DNA of 64,000 bases from Duganella sp. BJB476 (GCF_003416895.1 NZ_QVIO01000001.1:806001-870000); one strand, 5' to 3'. Counted from the first letter of the stretch, positions 25,516-35,033 are shown. Program-made: numbers and translations. The notes: generated from the sequence alone by a model not told the origin.

Positions 25516-26478
25516 ATGAAATCAGTTCAGCAGGAAGTTGATGAGCGCAGTAACCTGACCAACTCCAATAAATTCGAACTGCTACTGTTCCGCCTTGGCG
25601 CCGACGCCAACGGCGAACATTCCGAGTTGTTCGGTATTAACGTCTTCAAAATCCGCGAAATCGTCGCGATGCCGGAAGTGACCGCAGTGGCCGGATCCCC
25701 GCCACATATGCTGGGCGTCGTCAATCTGCGCGGACAAATCATCACGGTGCTGGATTTGCCAGGCATCGTCGGTGTGACCCCAAAAACCGGTCTGAATATC
25801 ATGTTGGTGACGGAATTTGCCCGCACCACCCAGGCGTTTGCCGTGGAATCGGTGGATGAAATCGTGCGCCTGGACTGGAGCCAGGTGCTGACCGCCGAAG
25901 GCACCGCCGGCGGCAAGGTCACCAGTATCGCCCGCGTCGACGGCGACGTGCAGAACACCCGTCTGGCGCAGGTGCTGGACGTGGAAACCATCTTGCGCGA
26001 GCTGGTGCCGTCCGAAGGCAAGGACGTCGACCCTGAAACCATCGGCCCGAAAGTCATCCTCAAGCCGGGCGCGGTGATCCTGGCGGCGGACGATTCCGTG
26101 GTCGCCCGCAACCTGATCGAAAAGGGCCTGGAAGCGATGGGGGTGCACTTCATCATGACCAAGTCCGGCAAGGAAGCCTGGGATCGCCTGCAGCATATTT
26201 CCGACGGCGCCAAGGCCGAAGGCGTGCCGATCACCGACCGCGTGGCCATGATCCTGACCGACCTGGAAATGCCGGAGATGGACGGCTTCACGCTGACCCG
26301 CCTGGTGAAGCAGGATGCGCGCTTCGCCAAGATTCCTGTCGTGATCCATTCCTCGTTGACGGGCAAGACCAACGAAGACCACGTCAAGGGCGTGGGCGCG
26401 GACGCCTACGTGGCCAAGTTCTCGGCCGAGGAGCTGGCGGGCACCATCCGCACCGTGCTGGCCAAGGCTGCCGCGTAA
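25516..26478 (+). CDS. cheV: Chemotaxis coupling protein CheV (CheW-receiver fusion)
   Basis: A 320-residue protein: CheW domain at ~15-165 (LLLFRLG, FGINVFKIREIVAMPEVTAV, GVVNLRGQIITVLDLP) and a receiver domain at ~185-315 with Asp192-Asp193 and phosphoacceptor Asp249 (MILTDLEMPEMDGF). CheV couples chemoreceptors to CheA and tunes adaptation through its phosphorylation. The frame is open to 25390, next to the tRNA terminator, but ATG 25516 has the ribosome site GGAGACG and the family N-terminus. A strong terminator follows. Confidence 0.95.
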   Translation: MKSVQQEVDERSNLTNSNKFELLLFRLGADANGEHSELFGINVFKIREIVAMPEVTAVAGSPPHMLGVVNLRGQIITVLDLPGIVGVTPKTGLNIMLVTEFARTTQAFAVESVDEIVRLDWSQVLTAEGTAGGKVTSIARVDGDVQNTRLAQVLDVETILRELVPSEGKDVDPETIGPKVILKPGAVILAADDSVVARNLIEKGLEAMGVHFIMTKSGKEAWDRLQHISDGAKAEGVPITDRVAMILTDLEMPEMDGFTLTRLVKQDARFAKIPVVIHSSLTGKTNEDHVKGVGADAYVAKFSAEELAGTIRTVLAKAAA

Positions 26479-26509
26479 GCACGCCGAGCCGAACAAGGGT
26501 ACTATCGAA

Positions 26510-26542
26510 GGGCCGTGACGGCGACGTCACGGCCCTTTTTTT
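26510..26542 (+). terminator. Rho-independent terminator after cheV
   Basis: GGGCCGTGACG and CGTCACGGCCC form an 11-bp stem around GCGA, followed by seven T. Confidence 0.95.
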
Positions 26543-26569
26543 GTTTTTCATTTCTCGAAAGGATATACC

Positions 26570-27151
26570 GTGGCGGCTAAGAAAATACTGTTTCTGACGG
26601 GCGACTTTGCGGAGGATTACGAAACCATGGTGCCGTTCCAGGCGCTGCAAATGGTGGGGCATACGGTGCACGCGGTGTGCCCCGACAAGCGGGCGGGCGA
26701 CACCATCAAGACCGCGATTCATGACTTCGAGGGCGACCAGACCTACACGGAAAAACCGGGCCACCTGTTCGCGCTTAACGCCAACTTCGCGGAAGTCGAT
26801 GTCGCCCAATATGACGGGCTGATGATCGCCGGCGGCCGCGCACCGGAATACCTGCGGCTCAATCCGCGCGTGATCGAGATCGTGCAGCAGTTCGCCGCCG
26901 CGAACAAGCCGATCGCCGCCGTTTGCCACGGCGCGCAACTGCTGGCGGCGGCCGATGTCATTCGCGGAAAGACCATTTCGGCCTATCCGGCCTGCTCGCC
27001 GGAAGTCAAGCTGGCCGGCGCCAATTATGCCGACATTCCTGTGGACCAGGCTGTCACCGACGGCAACTTCGTCACCGCACCGGCCTGGCCCGCGCACCCG
27101 GCGTGGCTGGGCCAGTTCCTGCAGCGTCTGGGCACGGAAATCAAGCTTTAA
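26570..27151 (+). CDS. DJ-1/PfpI family protein
   Basis: A 193-residue cytoplasmic protein, GTG start after GAAAGGATATACC. The nucleophile elbow [10 protein letters not shown] gives Cys119-His120, and [14 protein letters not shown] contains the conserved glycine-rich loop with the oxidation-sensing neighbour residue. Family members act as glyoxalases, deglycases or stress proteins (YhbO, PfpI); proteolysis is doubtful for many. Its stop abuts the S-formylglutathione hydrolase stop on the opposite strand, so both aldehyde-related genes converge. Confidence 0.9.
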   Translation: MAAKKILFLTGDFAEDYETMVPFQALQMVGHTVHAVCPDKRAGDTIKTAIHDFEGDQTYTEKPGHLFALNANFAEVDVAQYDGLMIAGGRAPEYLRLNPRVIEIVQQFAAANKPIAAVCHGAQLLAAADVIRGKTISAYPACSPEVKLAGANYADIPVDQAVTDGNFVTAPAWPAHPAWLGQFLQRLGTEIKL

Positions 27152-27997
27152 CTACAGTGCCGCCAGGCAGCGCGCGTGGAAGCGGATGTGGTCTTCCATG
27201 AAGCTGGCGATGAAGTAGTAGCCGTGATCGTAACGCGCATGCCGCCGCAGTTCCAGCGGCTGCGCGGCGGTGCGGCAGGCCGCTTCGAATACCTCGGGAT
27301 ACAGCTGCTCCTTGAGGAACTTGTCGCCCAAACCCTGGTCGATCAGGATGCCGGCCGGGAAGGGCGTGTGCAAGCGCGCCATCAGCAGGCTGGCGTCGTA
27401 CTGTTCCCATGCGCCAGGATTGTCGCCGAGGTAGCCGCTGAAGGCCTTCTTACCCCACGGGCACATCGACGGCGCCGCGATCGGCGCGAAGGCGGAGACG
27501 GAATGGAACAGGTCCGGCCGCTTCAACGCTATTGTCAGCGCGCCGTGGCCGCCCATCGAGTGGCCGAAGATGCCGATGCGTTCGGCGTCCACCGGCAGTT
27601 CCTTTACCACCAGTTCGCGCAGTTCGTGGATGTAGCTGTACATGCGGTAGTGCGTGGCCCACGGTTCCTGCGTCGCGTCGAGATAGAAGCCGGCGCCGAC
27701 GCCGAAATCCCAGTTGTCCGTTTCGCCATCGACGCCGGCGCCGCGCGGGCTGGTGTCCGGCGCGATCAGGATCAGGCCCGCCTCGGCGGCGGCGCGTTGG
27801 GCGCCGGCCTTGATCATGAAAGTCTCTTCGTTGCAGGTCAGCCCGGCCAGGTAGAACAGCGCCGGCACGCGGCCTTCGGCGGCCTTGACTGGAATGAAAA
27901 CGGAAAAGCGCATCGGCAGGCCGATTTCGCGCGATGCGTGTTGGTAGAAGCGCTGTACGCCGCCAAAACAGGCGTGTTCGCTGATTAGTTCAAGCAT
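27152..27997 (-). CDS. fghA: S-formylglutathione hydrolase
   Basis: An esterase-D-type alpha/beta hydrolase of 281 residues that hydrolyses S-formylglutathione to formate and glutathione in formaldehyde removal. The nucleophile is the Ser of GHSMGGHGA, and YLAGLTCNEETFM, DTSPRG and the final HYDHGYYF-like RYDHGYYFIASF supply the Cys and catalytic His typical of the family. Usually paired with glutathione-dependent formaldehyde dehydrogenase (adhC/frmA); no such gene lies in the window. Ribosome site AAGGGAG. Confidence 0.94.
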   Translation of the reverse strand: MLELISEHACFGGVQRFYQHASREIGLPMRFSVFIPVKAAEGRVPALFYLAGLTCNEETFMIKAGAQRAAAEAGLILIAPDTSPRGAGVDGETDNWDFGVGAGFYLDATQEPWATHYRMYSYIHELRELVVKELPVDAERIGIFGHSMGGHGALTIALKRPDLFHSVSAFAPIAAPSMCPWGKKAFSGYLGDNPGAWEQYDASLLMARLHTPFPAGILIDQGLGDKFLKEQLYPEVFEAACRTAAQPLELRRHARYDHGYYFIASFMEDHIRFHARCLAAL

Positions 27998-28039
27998 GTT
28001 GCTCCCTTATGTTTCTTAGCGCACAGTCAAAACGCCAGT

Positions 28040-28058
28040 AATTGTACAGAATTGTACA
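28040..28058. repeat. Tandem 9-base direct repeat upstream of the CPA2 transporter
   Basis: AATTGTACA is repeated at 28040-28048 and 28050-28058 with one base between, 25 bases before the start codon. Each copy contains the palindromic core TTGTACAA or TTGTACAG. It may be a regulator site; nothing in the window identifies the protein. Confidence 0.35.
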
Positions 28059-28082
28059 AGTATCTTTTAAAAGGAGAAGTAC

Positions 28083-29270
28083 ATGCCGGATATTCAGGTC
28101 TTCATGGCCGAACTAGGCTGGCCCTTGGCAATTGCACTGGCTTGGCTGTCAGGAGAATTCATACACCGCTGGACCCGTTTGCCGCGCATCAGCGTGTACG
28201 GCCTGGTCGGTTTTTTAATGGCGCAGGCCTTCCCGACTGCACTGAGCAGCGGCGCATCGAGCACTGTGACCCTGTTGGCCAACCTGGCCTTCGGACTGAT
28301 ACTGTTTGAATTTGGTTATCGCATCAATCTGCACTGGCTGCGGATTAATCCCTGGATCGCGGTCAGCGGGCTGGCCGAATCGGCCGCCACTTTCGGCGTG
28401 GTCTATCTGATTTCCCACCTGACCGGCATGCCGTCGCTGACCTCGCTATTGCTGGCGTCGCTGGCCATGTCCACTTCGCCGGCCGGTGTGCTGCGCGTGA
28501 TTAACGAGGCAGACAGTTCGGGTCAGGTGACCGAGCGCGTGTTGCACCTGGTGGCCATCAACTGCGTGCTGGCGGTGTTCGTGTTCAAGGTGGTGGTGGG
28601 CTTCTGGGTGTTCCAGACCTCGGGTAGCCTGACGCAAGCCGTGTCGCACAGCCTGATCGAACTGCTGATGTCGGCCGTGATGGGCGCGGTGCTGGGCTTT
28701 ATCGTGCCGGCCGTGCTGCGCCGCCTGGGCGCGATCGCGCAGGACGGCACCGTCGCCTTCGCGATGGGCGTGGTGCTGCTGGTGGCGCTGGCGCATGCCT
28801 TCGACGTCTCGCCGGTGCTGGCGACGCTGACTTTCGGCCTGGCCGCGCGCCACAGCCGAGTCGCCTTCAGCCGCACCGAGCGCAACTTCGGCGGCATCGG
28901 CGAACTGCTGACGGTGCTGCTGTTCGTGTTTGCCGTCTCCACGCTGGAGTGGGACCGTGTGGTCGCCGGCGCCGGCCTGGGTGTGGTGCTGGTGCTGGCG
29001 CGCTTCCTGGTCAAGGCGGCCGCCGTGGCGGCGTTCGCGCACGTCGGCGGCATCTCGTGGCGCAAGGGCGTGCTGACCGGGATCGCGTTGTCGCCGATGT
29101 CGGTGTTCGTCACGCTGCTGCTGGAGCAGACCCGCTACATGGGCATCGTGCTGGTCGACGAACTGGCCGCGCTGGCGGCGATGACGCTGCTGCTGGAAGT
29201 GGTAGGCCCCATCATCACGCAACGGGCGCTGATCTGGGCTAACGAAACCCCGGCTAAAGAGGAGCATTAA
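28083..29270 (+). CDS. CPA2-family cation:proton antiporter, membrane domain only
   Basis: A 395-residue protein with about twelve hydrophobic segments of the Na_H_Exchanger fold. [17 protein letters not shown] and [29 protein letters not shown] correspond to KefB/YbaL-like transporters. The usual cytoplasmic RCK nucleotide-binding domain is absent, as the protein ends at helix twelve. Strong ribosome site AAAAGGAG. Its stop is one base before the ybdK start, so the two are translationally coupled. Confidence 0.85.
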   Translation: MPDIQVFMAELGWPLAIALAWLSGEFIHRWTRLPRISVYGLVGFLMAQAFPTALSSGASSTVTLLANLAFGLILFEFGYRINLHWLRINPWIAVSGLAESAATFGVVYLISHLTGMPSLTSLLLASLAMSTSPAGVLRVINEADSSGQVTERVLHLVAINCVLAVFVFKVVVGFWVFQTSGSLTQAVSHSLIELLMSAVMGAVLGFIVPAVLRRLGAIAQDGTVAFAMGVVLLVALAHAFDVSPVLATLTFGLAARHSRVAFSRTERNFGGIGELLTVLLFVFAVSTLEWDRVVAGAGLGVVLVLARFLVKAAAVAAFAHVGGISWRKGVLTGIALSPMSVFVTLLLEQTRYMGIVLVDELAALAAMTLLLEVVGPIITQRALIWANETPAKEEH

Positions 29271-29271
29271 C

Positions 29272-30390
29272 ATGCCATTGGAACCCTTCAAATCATCGCA
29301 GCCGCTCACCATGGGCGTGGAGCTGGAGCTGCAACTGGTGAGCCTGTCGGACTTCGATCTGACCGCGTCCAGCCCGGACTTGCTGCACCTGTTGAGCCGC
29401 AAGCCGTTTCCCGGCAACGTCACGCCGGAAATCACCGAGAGCATGATCGAGATTAACAGCGACGTGCACACGCATCACAACGAGCTGGTGTCGCAATTGC
29501 AGGTGATCCGCGATACGCTGGTGCAAGCCGGCGAGCAGCTCAACATCGGCATCTGCGGCGGCGGCACGCATCCGTTCCAGAAATGGTCGGAGCGCAGGAT
29601 TTTCTCCAAGCCGCGTTTCAAGGAAGTGTCGGAACTGTACGGCTATCTGGCTAAACAGTTTACGATTTTCGGCCAGCACGTGCACATCGGCTGCGCCTCG
29701 GGCGACGACGCGCTGTTCCTGCTGCATTCGCTGAGTCGCTACGTGCCGCACTTCATCGCGTTGTCGTCGTCGTCGCCTTATGTGCAGGGCAACGACACGC
29801 TGTTCAATTCGGCGCGGCTGAACTCCGTGTTCGCCTTCCCGATGAGCGGGCGGGCGCCGTTCACGCAAAGCTGGTCGACCTTCGAGCACGAGTACTTCGC
29901 CAAGATGGAGCATACCGGCGTTATCAAGAGCATGAAGGACTTCTACTGGGATATCCGGCCGAAGCCGGAGTTCGGCACCATCGAGCTGCGCGTGTGCGAC
30001 ACGCCGCTGACGGTGGAGCGGGCGGCGGCGCTGGCCGTGTATCTGCAGGCGCTGTGCCGCTACCTGCTGGAGCGCCGCGAGGAGGCGCCGGTGGAGGACG
30101 ACTACCTGGTCTATAACTACAACCGCTTTCAGGCTTGCCGCTTCGGCCTGGACGGCACGCTGGTGCATCCGAAGACGTATGAAAGCCTGTCGCTGCGCGA
30201 AGACATCCTGACCACGCTGCGCAAGATGGAGCCGCACGGCGCCGCGCTGGGTGGCACGGCGGGCCTGCAGCATCTGGTGCAGGTCACGCACGAGGGCAGC
30301 GACGCCCACTACCTGCGCCAGCAATTCGACCGCAGCGGCAGCGCCGAAGGCATGGTCGACGCGGCGATCCAGCGCTTCCGGGGCGAGTGA
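29272..30390 (+). CDS. ybdK: YbdK-type carboxylate-amine ligase (GCS2 family)
   Basis: A 372-residue cytoplasmic ligase related to plant and proteobacterial glutamate-cysteine ligases. [65 protein letters not shown] and [19 protein letters not shown] are the ATP and substrate motifs. The E. coli homologue shows weak gamma-glutamyl-cysteine ligase activity; the true substrate is unsettled. Coupled to a CPA2 transporter gene, an association whose meaning is not known. Converges without gap on a minus-strand binding-protein gene. Confidence 0.9.
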   Translation: MPLEPFKSSQPLTMGVELELQLVSLSDFDLTASSPDLLHLLSRKPFPGNVTPEITESMIEINSDVHTHHNELVSQLQVIRDTLVQAGEQLNIGICGGGTHPFQKWSERRIFSKPRFKEVSELYGYLAKQFTIFGQHVHIGCASGDDALFLLHSLSRYVPHFIALSSSSPYVQGNDTLFNSARLNSVFAFPMSGRAPFTQSWSTFEHEYFAKMEHTGVIKSMKDFYWDIRPKPEFGTIELRVCDTPLTVERAAALAVYLQALCRYLLERREEAPVEDDYLVYNYNRFQACRFGLDGTLVHPKTYESLSLREDILTTLRKMEPHGAALGGTAGLQHLVQVTHEGSDAHYLRQQFDRSGSAEGMVDAAIQRFRGE

Positions 30391-31119
30391 TTATTTGGCG
30401 GCGATCGCCTTGTTCAGGCGGTTGATGACGTCGTCCGGCACGCTCTTGCTGCACATGATGTGGCGTTCCGGACCGTGCGGCATGTCCTTGAAGTGCAACA
30501 GGCGCAGGTTGCCGGTCTCGGATGCGGGATGGTGGGCCATGACGTATCTGCCTTCGTCCTCGGAGATGAACATCATGTCCACCACGCCCTTGCTGATCGA
30601 TTGCACCATCTTGCCGGCGGAGGCCGTGGAAATGGCCAGTGTGGCCTTGCGCGGCGCCAGCAGCTTGTCCAGTTCCGTGCCGTAGGAGTAGTTGTCTTTC
30701 ACGATGATGCGGGTTTCAGGCCGTTGCAGCAGCTGGTGCAGCGACGTATCGCCGCGCGCGGCCAGGGCGGCGTTGGCCAGCACCATCCAATCCTTGTCGC
30801 GGTAGATCGGCTTGGTGAATTTGGCGAAGCCTTCCCGCTCCGCTGTCCAGAACCAGCCGACCGCGCAGTTCAGCGCGCTGGCGTCGTGGATCATCAGCAG
30901 TTGACGGTTGGTCGGCAGGTTTTGCCAGTTGACGGGTATGCCAGCCGCCTTGAAGGCGTTGACGGTGGGCGTGCCGGTCAGGCCGCTGGGCATCCCGCCA
31001 GGCATCGCCACCATGTAGGGCGGGCGTTCGCTGTAGGCGACGTTGATCGTATCTTCGGCGGCGCAGGGCAGTATCAGACAGCTGACAGCGATCATGGTGG
31101 CGCTACGCAGACACGTCAT
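30391..31119 (-). CDS. Periplasmic solute-binding-like protein (SBP_bac_3 fold)
   Basis: A 242-residue exported protein with signal peptide (MTCLRSATMIAVSCLILPCAAE) and the amino-acid-binding type 2 fold: INVAYSERPPYMV, NCAVGWFWTAEREGFAKFTKPIYRD, GTELDKLLAPRKATLAIST. There is no transporter gene beside it. Many Oxalobacteraceae carry numerous solitary proteins of this kind, some serving as sensors. Ligand unknown. Confidence 0.8.
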   Translation of the reverse strand: MTCLRSATMIAVSCLILPCAAEDTINVAYSERPPYMVAMPGGMPSGLTGTPTVNAFKAAGIPVNWQNLPTNRQLLMIHDASALNCAVGWFWTAEREGFAKFTKPIYRDKDWMVLANAALAARGDTSLHQLLQRPETRIIVKDNYSYGTELDKLLAPRKATLAISTASAGKMVQSISKGVVDMMFISEDEGRYVMAHHPASETGNLRLLHFKDMPHGPERHIMCSKSVPDDVINRLNKAIAAK

Positions 31120-31183
31120 GGGAGGCCTCGTTGGGAGTATCCCGTGAGTTTACACCCGGCAAGCAGCCTCGGCCAACATTTTC

Positions 31184-32161
31184 CTAGAACCGCGTCTCGC
31201 GCGCCACGCGCAGGAAGTTGTCGAGGATGGCGGTGCAGTCCAGCAGTTCGACGCCGCCGGCCTGGTGGAACTCCGGATGCCATTGCAGGCCCATGACGAA
31301 GGGCGCCTTGCGGTAGCGGATCGCCTCGATCATATTGTCCGGCACTGACAGCGCTTCCACCACCATGTCGCGGCCCAGCGTCTTGACGGCCTGGTGGTGG
31401 ATGGAGTTGACCAGGCCGGCGTTCTTGCCCTTGAACAGCTTGGCCAGCGAGGAGCCGGCCGGGAAGCTGACTTCGTGGCGGTTGCGGTCGTAGTCGTCGT
31501 TGACGTGGGCCAGCGAGTCGGGCACGTCGGAGGCGATGTCCTGGTACAGCGTGCCGCCGAAAGCCACGTTGATCAGCTGGCAGCCGCGGCAAATGCCCAG
31601 CACCGGCTTGCCCGCTTCGACGAATTCGTGCAGCAGTTCTAGCTCGTACATATCGCGCGCGCGGTCGCCGCTCCATTCGGGACGGGTCGGCGTTTCCGAG
31701 TAGCTTTGCGGCGAGACATCGGCGCCGCCTTGCAGCACCAGGCCGTCCAGGTGCTTGGCATAGTCGCGCAGGCGGATGTTGGATGGGTGGAGCAGGCCGT
31801 CGGTGTTGACGGTTGGGATCATGAACACCAGCACATCGCGCGACATCACCCACTGCGCGATGGACTCTTCGAGATATTGCAGGTTCTTGCTGCGCAGGCC
31901 GGTGGCGCCGGGTTCCGGGTGGAAGATGCGGGCCGAGACGCCGATGTGCAGCGGCCGCTGGATGATGTGGCGCGTGACGGCGGCGGCCACGCGGCGGTAG
32001 CGCGCCATCAGCACGCGGCCCCACAGGCTGAAGACGGTGTCGCCGGGATCCAGATAGCTCGGCGTGCCGATCTCCTGGCGCGTTGCTCGCCGGTCGCGGT
32101 CGCTGCTGCGCCGGTGGGGCGCTGGCTGTGCCTGATCCTTGTCGTCCGGTCCCGCGCTCAT
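31184..32161 (-). CDS. Class I glutamine-amidotransferase-like gamma-glutamyl hydrolase (PuuD/C26 type)
   Basis: A 325-residue protein with an N-terminal extension of about 65 charged residues and a peptidase C26 domain. The nucleophile is Cys191 in LGICRGCQLINVAFGG, with His295 and Glu297 in QWHPEFH; LQGGADVSPQSY is also typical. PuuD cleaves gamma-glutamyl-GABA in putrescine breakdown, but no other puu gene is present, so substrate is open. The unusual extension may be partly non-native, yet the ribosome site AGAGGACAGC supports the ATG at 32161. Confidence 0.88.
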   Translation of the reverse strand: MSAGPDDKDQAQPAPHRRSSDRDRRATRQEIGTPSYLDPGDTVFSLWGRVLMARYRRVAAAVTRHIIQRPLHIGVSARIFHPEPGATGLRSKNLQYLEESIAQWVMSRDVLVFMIPTVNTDGLLHPSNIRLRDYAKHLDGLVLQGGADVSPQSYSETPTRPEWSGDRARDMYELELLHEFVEAGKPVLGICRGCQLINVAFGGTLYQDIASDVPDSLAHVNDDYDRNRHEVSFPAGSSLAKLFKGKNAGLVNSIHHQAVKTLGRDMVVEALSVPDNMIEAIRYRKAPFVMGLQWHPEFHQAGGVELLDCTAILDNFLRVARETRF

Positions 32162-32224
32162 GCTGTCCTCTGGCCTTGTCTACAGGACTGCAGTGTGCCA
32201 CATGCCAGCGCCATCAGTCGCCCG

Positions 32225-33124
32225 CTACAACCCCGGATTGAGTTCGCGCACCAGTGCGTCGGCGAAGGCGGTCACCAGCGGCTCGGCCTCGCGCCGGCTG
32301 GCCAGGCCGACCTTGGTGATCAGGCCGCCGTGCGACAGCGGGATGAAACGCACGCCGGCCGGCGCCATCAGCTGCATGCATTCGGGCACGATGGCGATGC
32401 CGAGGTCGGCTTCGATCAGGCTCAGTTGCGAGGACTTGCGCGACAGCACCCGCGCCGGCGTCGGGAAGAAGCCCTGGTCCAGGCACAGATTGGCCACCAG
32501 GTAGCTCAGGCCGCCCCGGTCCTTGTGCGGGATGGAGATGAACGGTTCCTTGCTCAGGCTGGCCAGTTCGATGTTGTCCAGCCTGGCCAGCGGCGAGTGC
32601 TGCGACACCGCCACCACCAGCCGCTCCGTGGTCAGCTCACGCACCTGGATGTGCGGATACTTGCGCAGGGTCGGCATGCGGATCAGGCCGATATCGGCGC
32701 GGCCTTCCTCGATGTCCATGGTCTGGTCCTCCGACGGCGCCATCGAGATTTCCAGGGTCGCGCCGGGGAACTCCGCCAGCAGCCGGCTCATCGCGGCGGT
32801 CATTGCCGGCGTCAGGATCACCGAGCTGGAATGCTGCAAACGGATCAGGCCTTGCGCGCCCAGGCCCACCTGGCGTGCCTGCACGACTGTGTGGTCGATG
32901 TCCTCGAGGATGCGCTTGCTGCGTTCGAAGAACAGGCTGCCGGCCGGCGTCAACAGGATGTGGCGCGAGTCGCGCGTGAGCAGCTGGGTTTGCAGCTCGT
33001 CTTCCAGCTCCTTGATCTGCCGGCTCAGCGCCGATTGCGCGACGTACAGTTTTTCCGCCGCCCGTGAGTAGCTGCCGGCCTCCACAATCTCTACAAAATA
33101 TTTAAACTGTTTAAGGGAAATCAC
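32225..33124 (-). CDS. LysR-family regulator (Nac/CbbR-like subgroup)
   Basis: A 299-residue LysR-type regulator. MISLKQFKYFVEIVEAGSYSRAAEKLYVAQSALSRQIKELEDEL is the winged helix, followed by a full effector domain (RLQHSSSVILTPAM, VSQHSPLARL, PFISIPHKDRGG). The target is unknown: downstream in the same direction is the C26 peptidase gene (63-base gap), and divergently the 34-residue membrane peptide. An inverted repeat GTGAAG-N5-CTTCAC at 33193-33209 lies in the divergent region. Confidence 0.9.
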   Translation of the reverse strand: MISLKQFKYFVEIVEAGSYSRAAEKLYVAQSALSRQIKELEDELQTQLLTRDSRHILLTPAGSLFFERSKRILEDIDHTVVQARQVGLGAQGLIRLQHSSSVILTPAMTAAMSRLLAEFPGATLEISMAPSEDQTMDIEEGRADIGLIRMPTLRKYPHIQVRELTTERLVVAVSQHSPLARLDNIELASLSKEPFISIPHKDRGGLSYLVANLCLDQGFFPTPARVLSRKSSQLSLIEADLGIAIVPECMQLMAPAGVRFIPLSHGGLITKVGLASRREAEPLVTAFADALVRELNPGL

Positions 33125-33192
33125 CAGTATGCCGTTTCGAGATAGTTGGACGCCGTATTTGATATTGGATTGATAAGCGTGGCGCCGTTAAA

Positions 33193-33209
33193 GTGAAGCG
33201 TCTCTTCAC
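33193..33209. promoter_or_regulatory. Inverted repeat GTGAAG-N5-CTTCAC in the divergent region
   Basis: Two 6-base arms around CGTCT, 19 bases upstream of the small membrane peptide gene and 69 bases upstream of the LysR gene. It could be an operator or an mRNA hairpin in the leader of the peptide gene. Confidence 0.35.
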
Positions 33210-33227
33210 CATCTAACGGGAACCGCC

Positions 33228-33332
33228 ATGTTGGAACTCATCGGAATAATCGGCGTGATCGTAAGTATTGCAGTAAAACTAATATTCGTCCAGATCGGGG
33301 GCGGGAGCAGCGTCGACGATAAAGAGGACTGA
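33228..33332 (+). CDS. 34-residue single-span membrane peptide
   Basis: A short reading frame with ATG 33228 after AACGGGAACCGCC and a TGA at 33330-33332. The product has one hydrophobic segment rich in Ile/Val (residues 2-23, LELIGIIGVIVSIAVKLIFV) and an acidic tail GGGSSVDDKED. The codon usage is fair, and the frame sits alone in a 225-base gap between genes 33124 and 33350. Function unknown; such peptides often modulate membrane proteins or sit in stress operons. The downstream DUF4105 gene follows after 17 bases and may share its transcript. Confidence 0.55.
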   Translation: MLELIGIIGVIVSIAVKLIFVQIGGGSSVDDKED

Positions 33333-33349
33333 TGCCCCTATAATCGGGC

Positions 33350-34324
33350 ATGCTAAAAAAATACCTGACCTTCGCCGGCAAGCTGTGCGCCTCCTTATTG
33401 ATGCTGTGCCTGTCGCTGTGGGGCGGCGGCGCGCTGTGGTTCCAGGCCGTGCCTGTCATGGCGGTGGTTTGGGGTGTCGCCAGCGTGGCGACGCTGGTGT
33501 GGTGGTGGCGCCGCCGCAGCGCGCGCGTGTTGCTGCCTTGGGCGCTTGCTGTGGTGCTGATGATGGGATGGTGGAGCACCATCCAACCCAGTGGCGACCG
33601 CGTGTGGGCGGACGACGTGGCGCGCACGGTCACGGGCCGTGTGCAGGGCAGCATGGTCACGCTGGACCAGGTGCGCAATTTCGATTGGCGCAGCGATGCC
33701 GATTACACGCAGCGTTGGGAACAGCGTTCATATGATCTGAAGCAGTTGCAGTCGGTCGATGTGGCCCTGTCGTATTGGATGGGGCCGGCCATCGCGCATA
33801 CGTTGGTGTCGTTCGGTTTTGCCGACGGCCGCTACCTGACGTTTTCAATCGAGATTCGCAAGGAGCGCGGTGAGAGCTTCGACGCCATCGCCGGTTTCTT
33901 CAAACATTTTGAGACCGTGCTGATCGCAGCCGACGAGCGCGACATCCTGCGCGTGCGCACCAACGCGCGCGGCGAGGACATGTATCTGTATCGCCTGAAG
34001 ATGCCGCCGGAAGTGATGCGTTCGCTGTTCCTGTCGTATCTGGACGAGGGCGCGCTGCTCAAGCGCGAGCCGCGCTTCTACAACACGCTGACCGCCAACT
34101 GCACCACCATCATCTTCGAAATGGCGCGCCGCATCGATCCTGGCCTGCCGTTGGACTGGCGGCTGCTGGCGTCGGGCTACCTGGACCGCTACCTGTACGA
34201 CATCGGCGCGCTGGCTGGGCAGGGTAGTTTCGACGCGCTGCGGCAGCAAGCCCACATCACCGCCAAGGCCCGGGCGGCCGACAAGGCGACAGATTTTTCC
34301 GATCGCATCAGATTGCATTTATAA
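33350..34324 (+). CDS. DUF4105 membrane protein
   Basis: A 324-residue protein with three hydrophobic segments in the first 80 residues (LCASLLMLCLSLWGGGALWF, VMAVVWGVASVATLVWWW, LLPWALAVVLMMGWWS) and a DUF4105 domain, recognised by FDWRSDADYTQRWEQRSYDL, DVALSYWMGPAIAHTLVSFGF and the conserved-Cys motif NTLTANCTTIIFEMAR. The domain has conserved Cys and His residues reminiscent of a cysteine hydrolase and is thought to be periplasmic, but no activity is established. Weak ribosome site; possibly coupled to the upstream peptide. Confidence 0.85.
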   Translation: MLKKYLTFAGKLCASLLMLCLSLWGGGALWFQAVPVMAVVWGVASVATLVWWWRRRSARVLLPWALAVVLMMGWWSTIQPSGDRVWADDVARTVTGRVQGSMVTLDQVRNFDWRSDADYTQRWEQRSYDLKQLQSVDVALSYWMGPAIAHTLVSFGFADGRYLTFSIEIRKERGESFDAIAGFFKHFETVLIAADERDILRVRTNARGEDMYLYRLKMPPEVMRSLFLSYLDEGALLKREPRFYNTLTANCTTIIFEMARRIDPGLPLDWRLLASGYLDRYLYDIGALAGQGSFDALRQQAHITAKARAADKATDFSDRIRLHL

Positions 34325-34358
34325 TAACTGTTCTCAGTCTACTTGAATGGATCCAGCC

Positions 34359-35033
34359 ATGCATCGGAATCGTGCGCGCCTGCTGTTGGTACTCTGCGGA
34401 CTTGTATCGGGTAATGCCTGCTTCGCCCAAAGCGAACCGCTGATCCCCTTTGCCAAGGGCGACACCTGGACTTATCGCCAGACCGTAGCTTTGCCTGGAC
34501 AGGACGAGCAAACCTACAATCCGCGCTTTGGCATCCTGTTCGCAAACAAGGACGGCCGCCTGGTGTACGGCCGCTCGGCGAGTACCCCTGGCGCCACCTG
34601 GACGCCGGCCGGCGCCATCCCTGGAAACTCATGCATACGCGACTTCGCGGAGGACGATGCGCTTGGGCTGACTGACAGCTGCGGTGCGCAATTGGAGCCG
34701 GGGAAAACCTGGGAGTCGAACCAGTCCGATTCGCTGGCGGAGGTCAAGACCGGATTCAAGGTCGTGGGCATCGAGGACGTGGTGGTGCCGGCTGGGAGCT
34801 ACAAGGCGATCAGGATAGAGTCGAAAAAGGTCATCACAACGGTAGCCTATGCGGGCGTTGCTGCGCCGCGCGGTGGCTACGTCAAGCATATCAGCACGAC
34901 ATACTGGTTCTCCCCGCAGGCAAAAGGCTTCGTGAAAACCGTCATGGAATCGCGACTGCCGGACGGTAGCTTGTTCCTCAAACTGACGAACGAACTAATA
35001 CCGACGAAGGTTGAGTCTCAGCGCGCAAAGTAA
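34359..35033 (+). CDS. Exported protein of unknown function
   Basis: A 224-residue protein with signal peptide MHRNRARLLLVLCGLVSGNACFAQ and no family I recognise. The mature chain begins SEPLIPFAKGDTWTYRQTV, has two cysteines that could form a disulfide (NSCIRDFAEDD and LTDSCGAQLEPG) and ends with a stretch of predicted beta strands (TTYWFSPQAKGFVKTVMESR), a pattern seen in small periplasmic beta-sandwich proteins. ATG 34359 has GGA at the right distance; ATG 34347 in the same frame is the alternative. Base composition is lower in GC than the genes before 34300. Confidence 0.65.
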   Translation: MHRNRARLLLVLCGLVSGNACFAQSEPLIPFAKGDTWTYRQTVALPGQDEQTYNPRFGILFANKDGRLVYGRSASTPGATWTPAGAIPGNSCIRDFAEDDALGLTDSCGAQLEPGKTWESNQSDSLAEVKTGFKVVGIEDVVVPAGSYKAIRIESKKVITTVAYAGVAAPRGGYVKHISTTYWFSPQAKGFVKTVMESRLPDGSLFLKLTNELIPTKVESQRAK

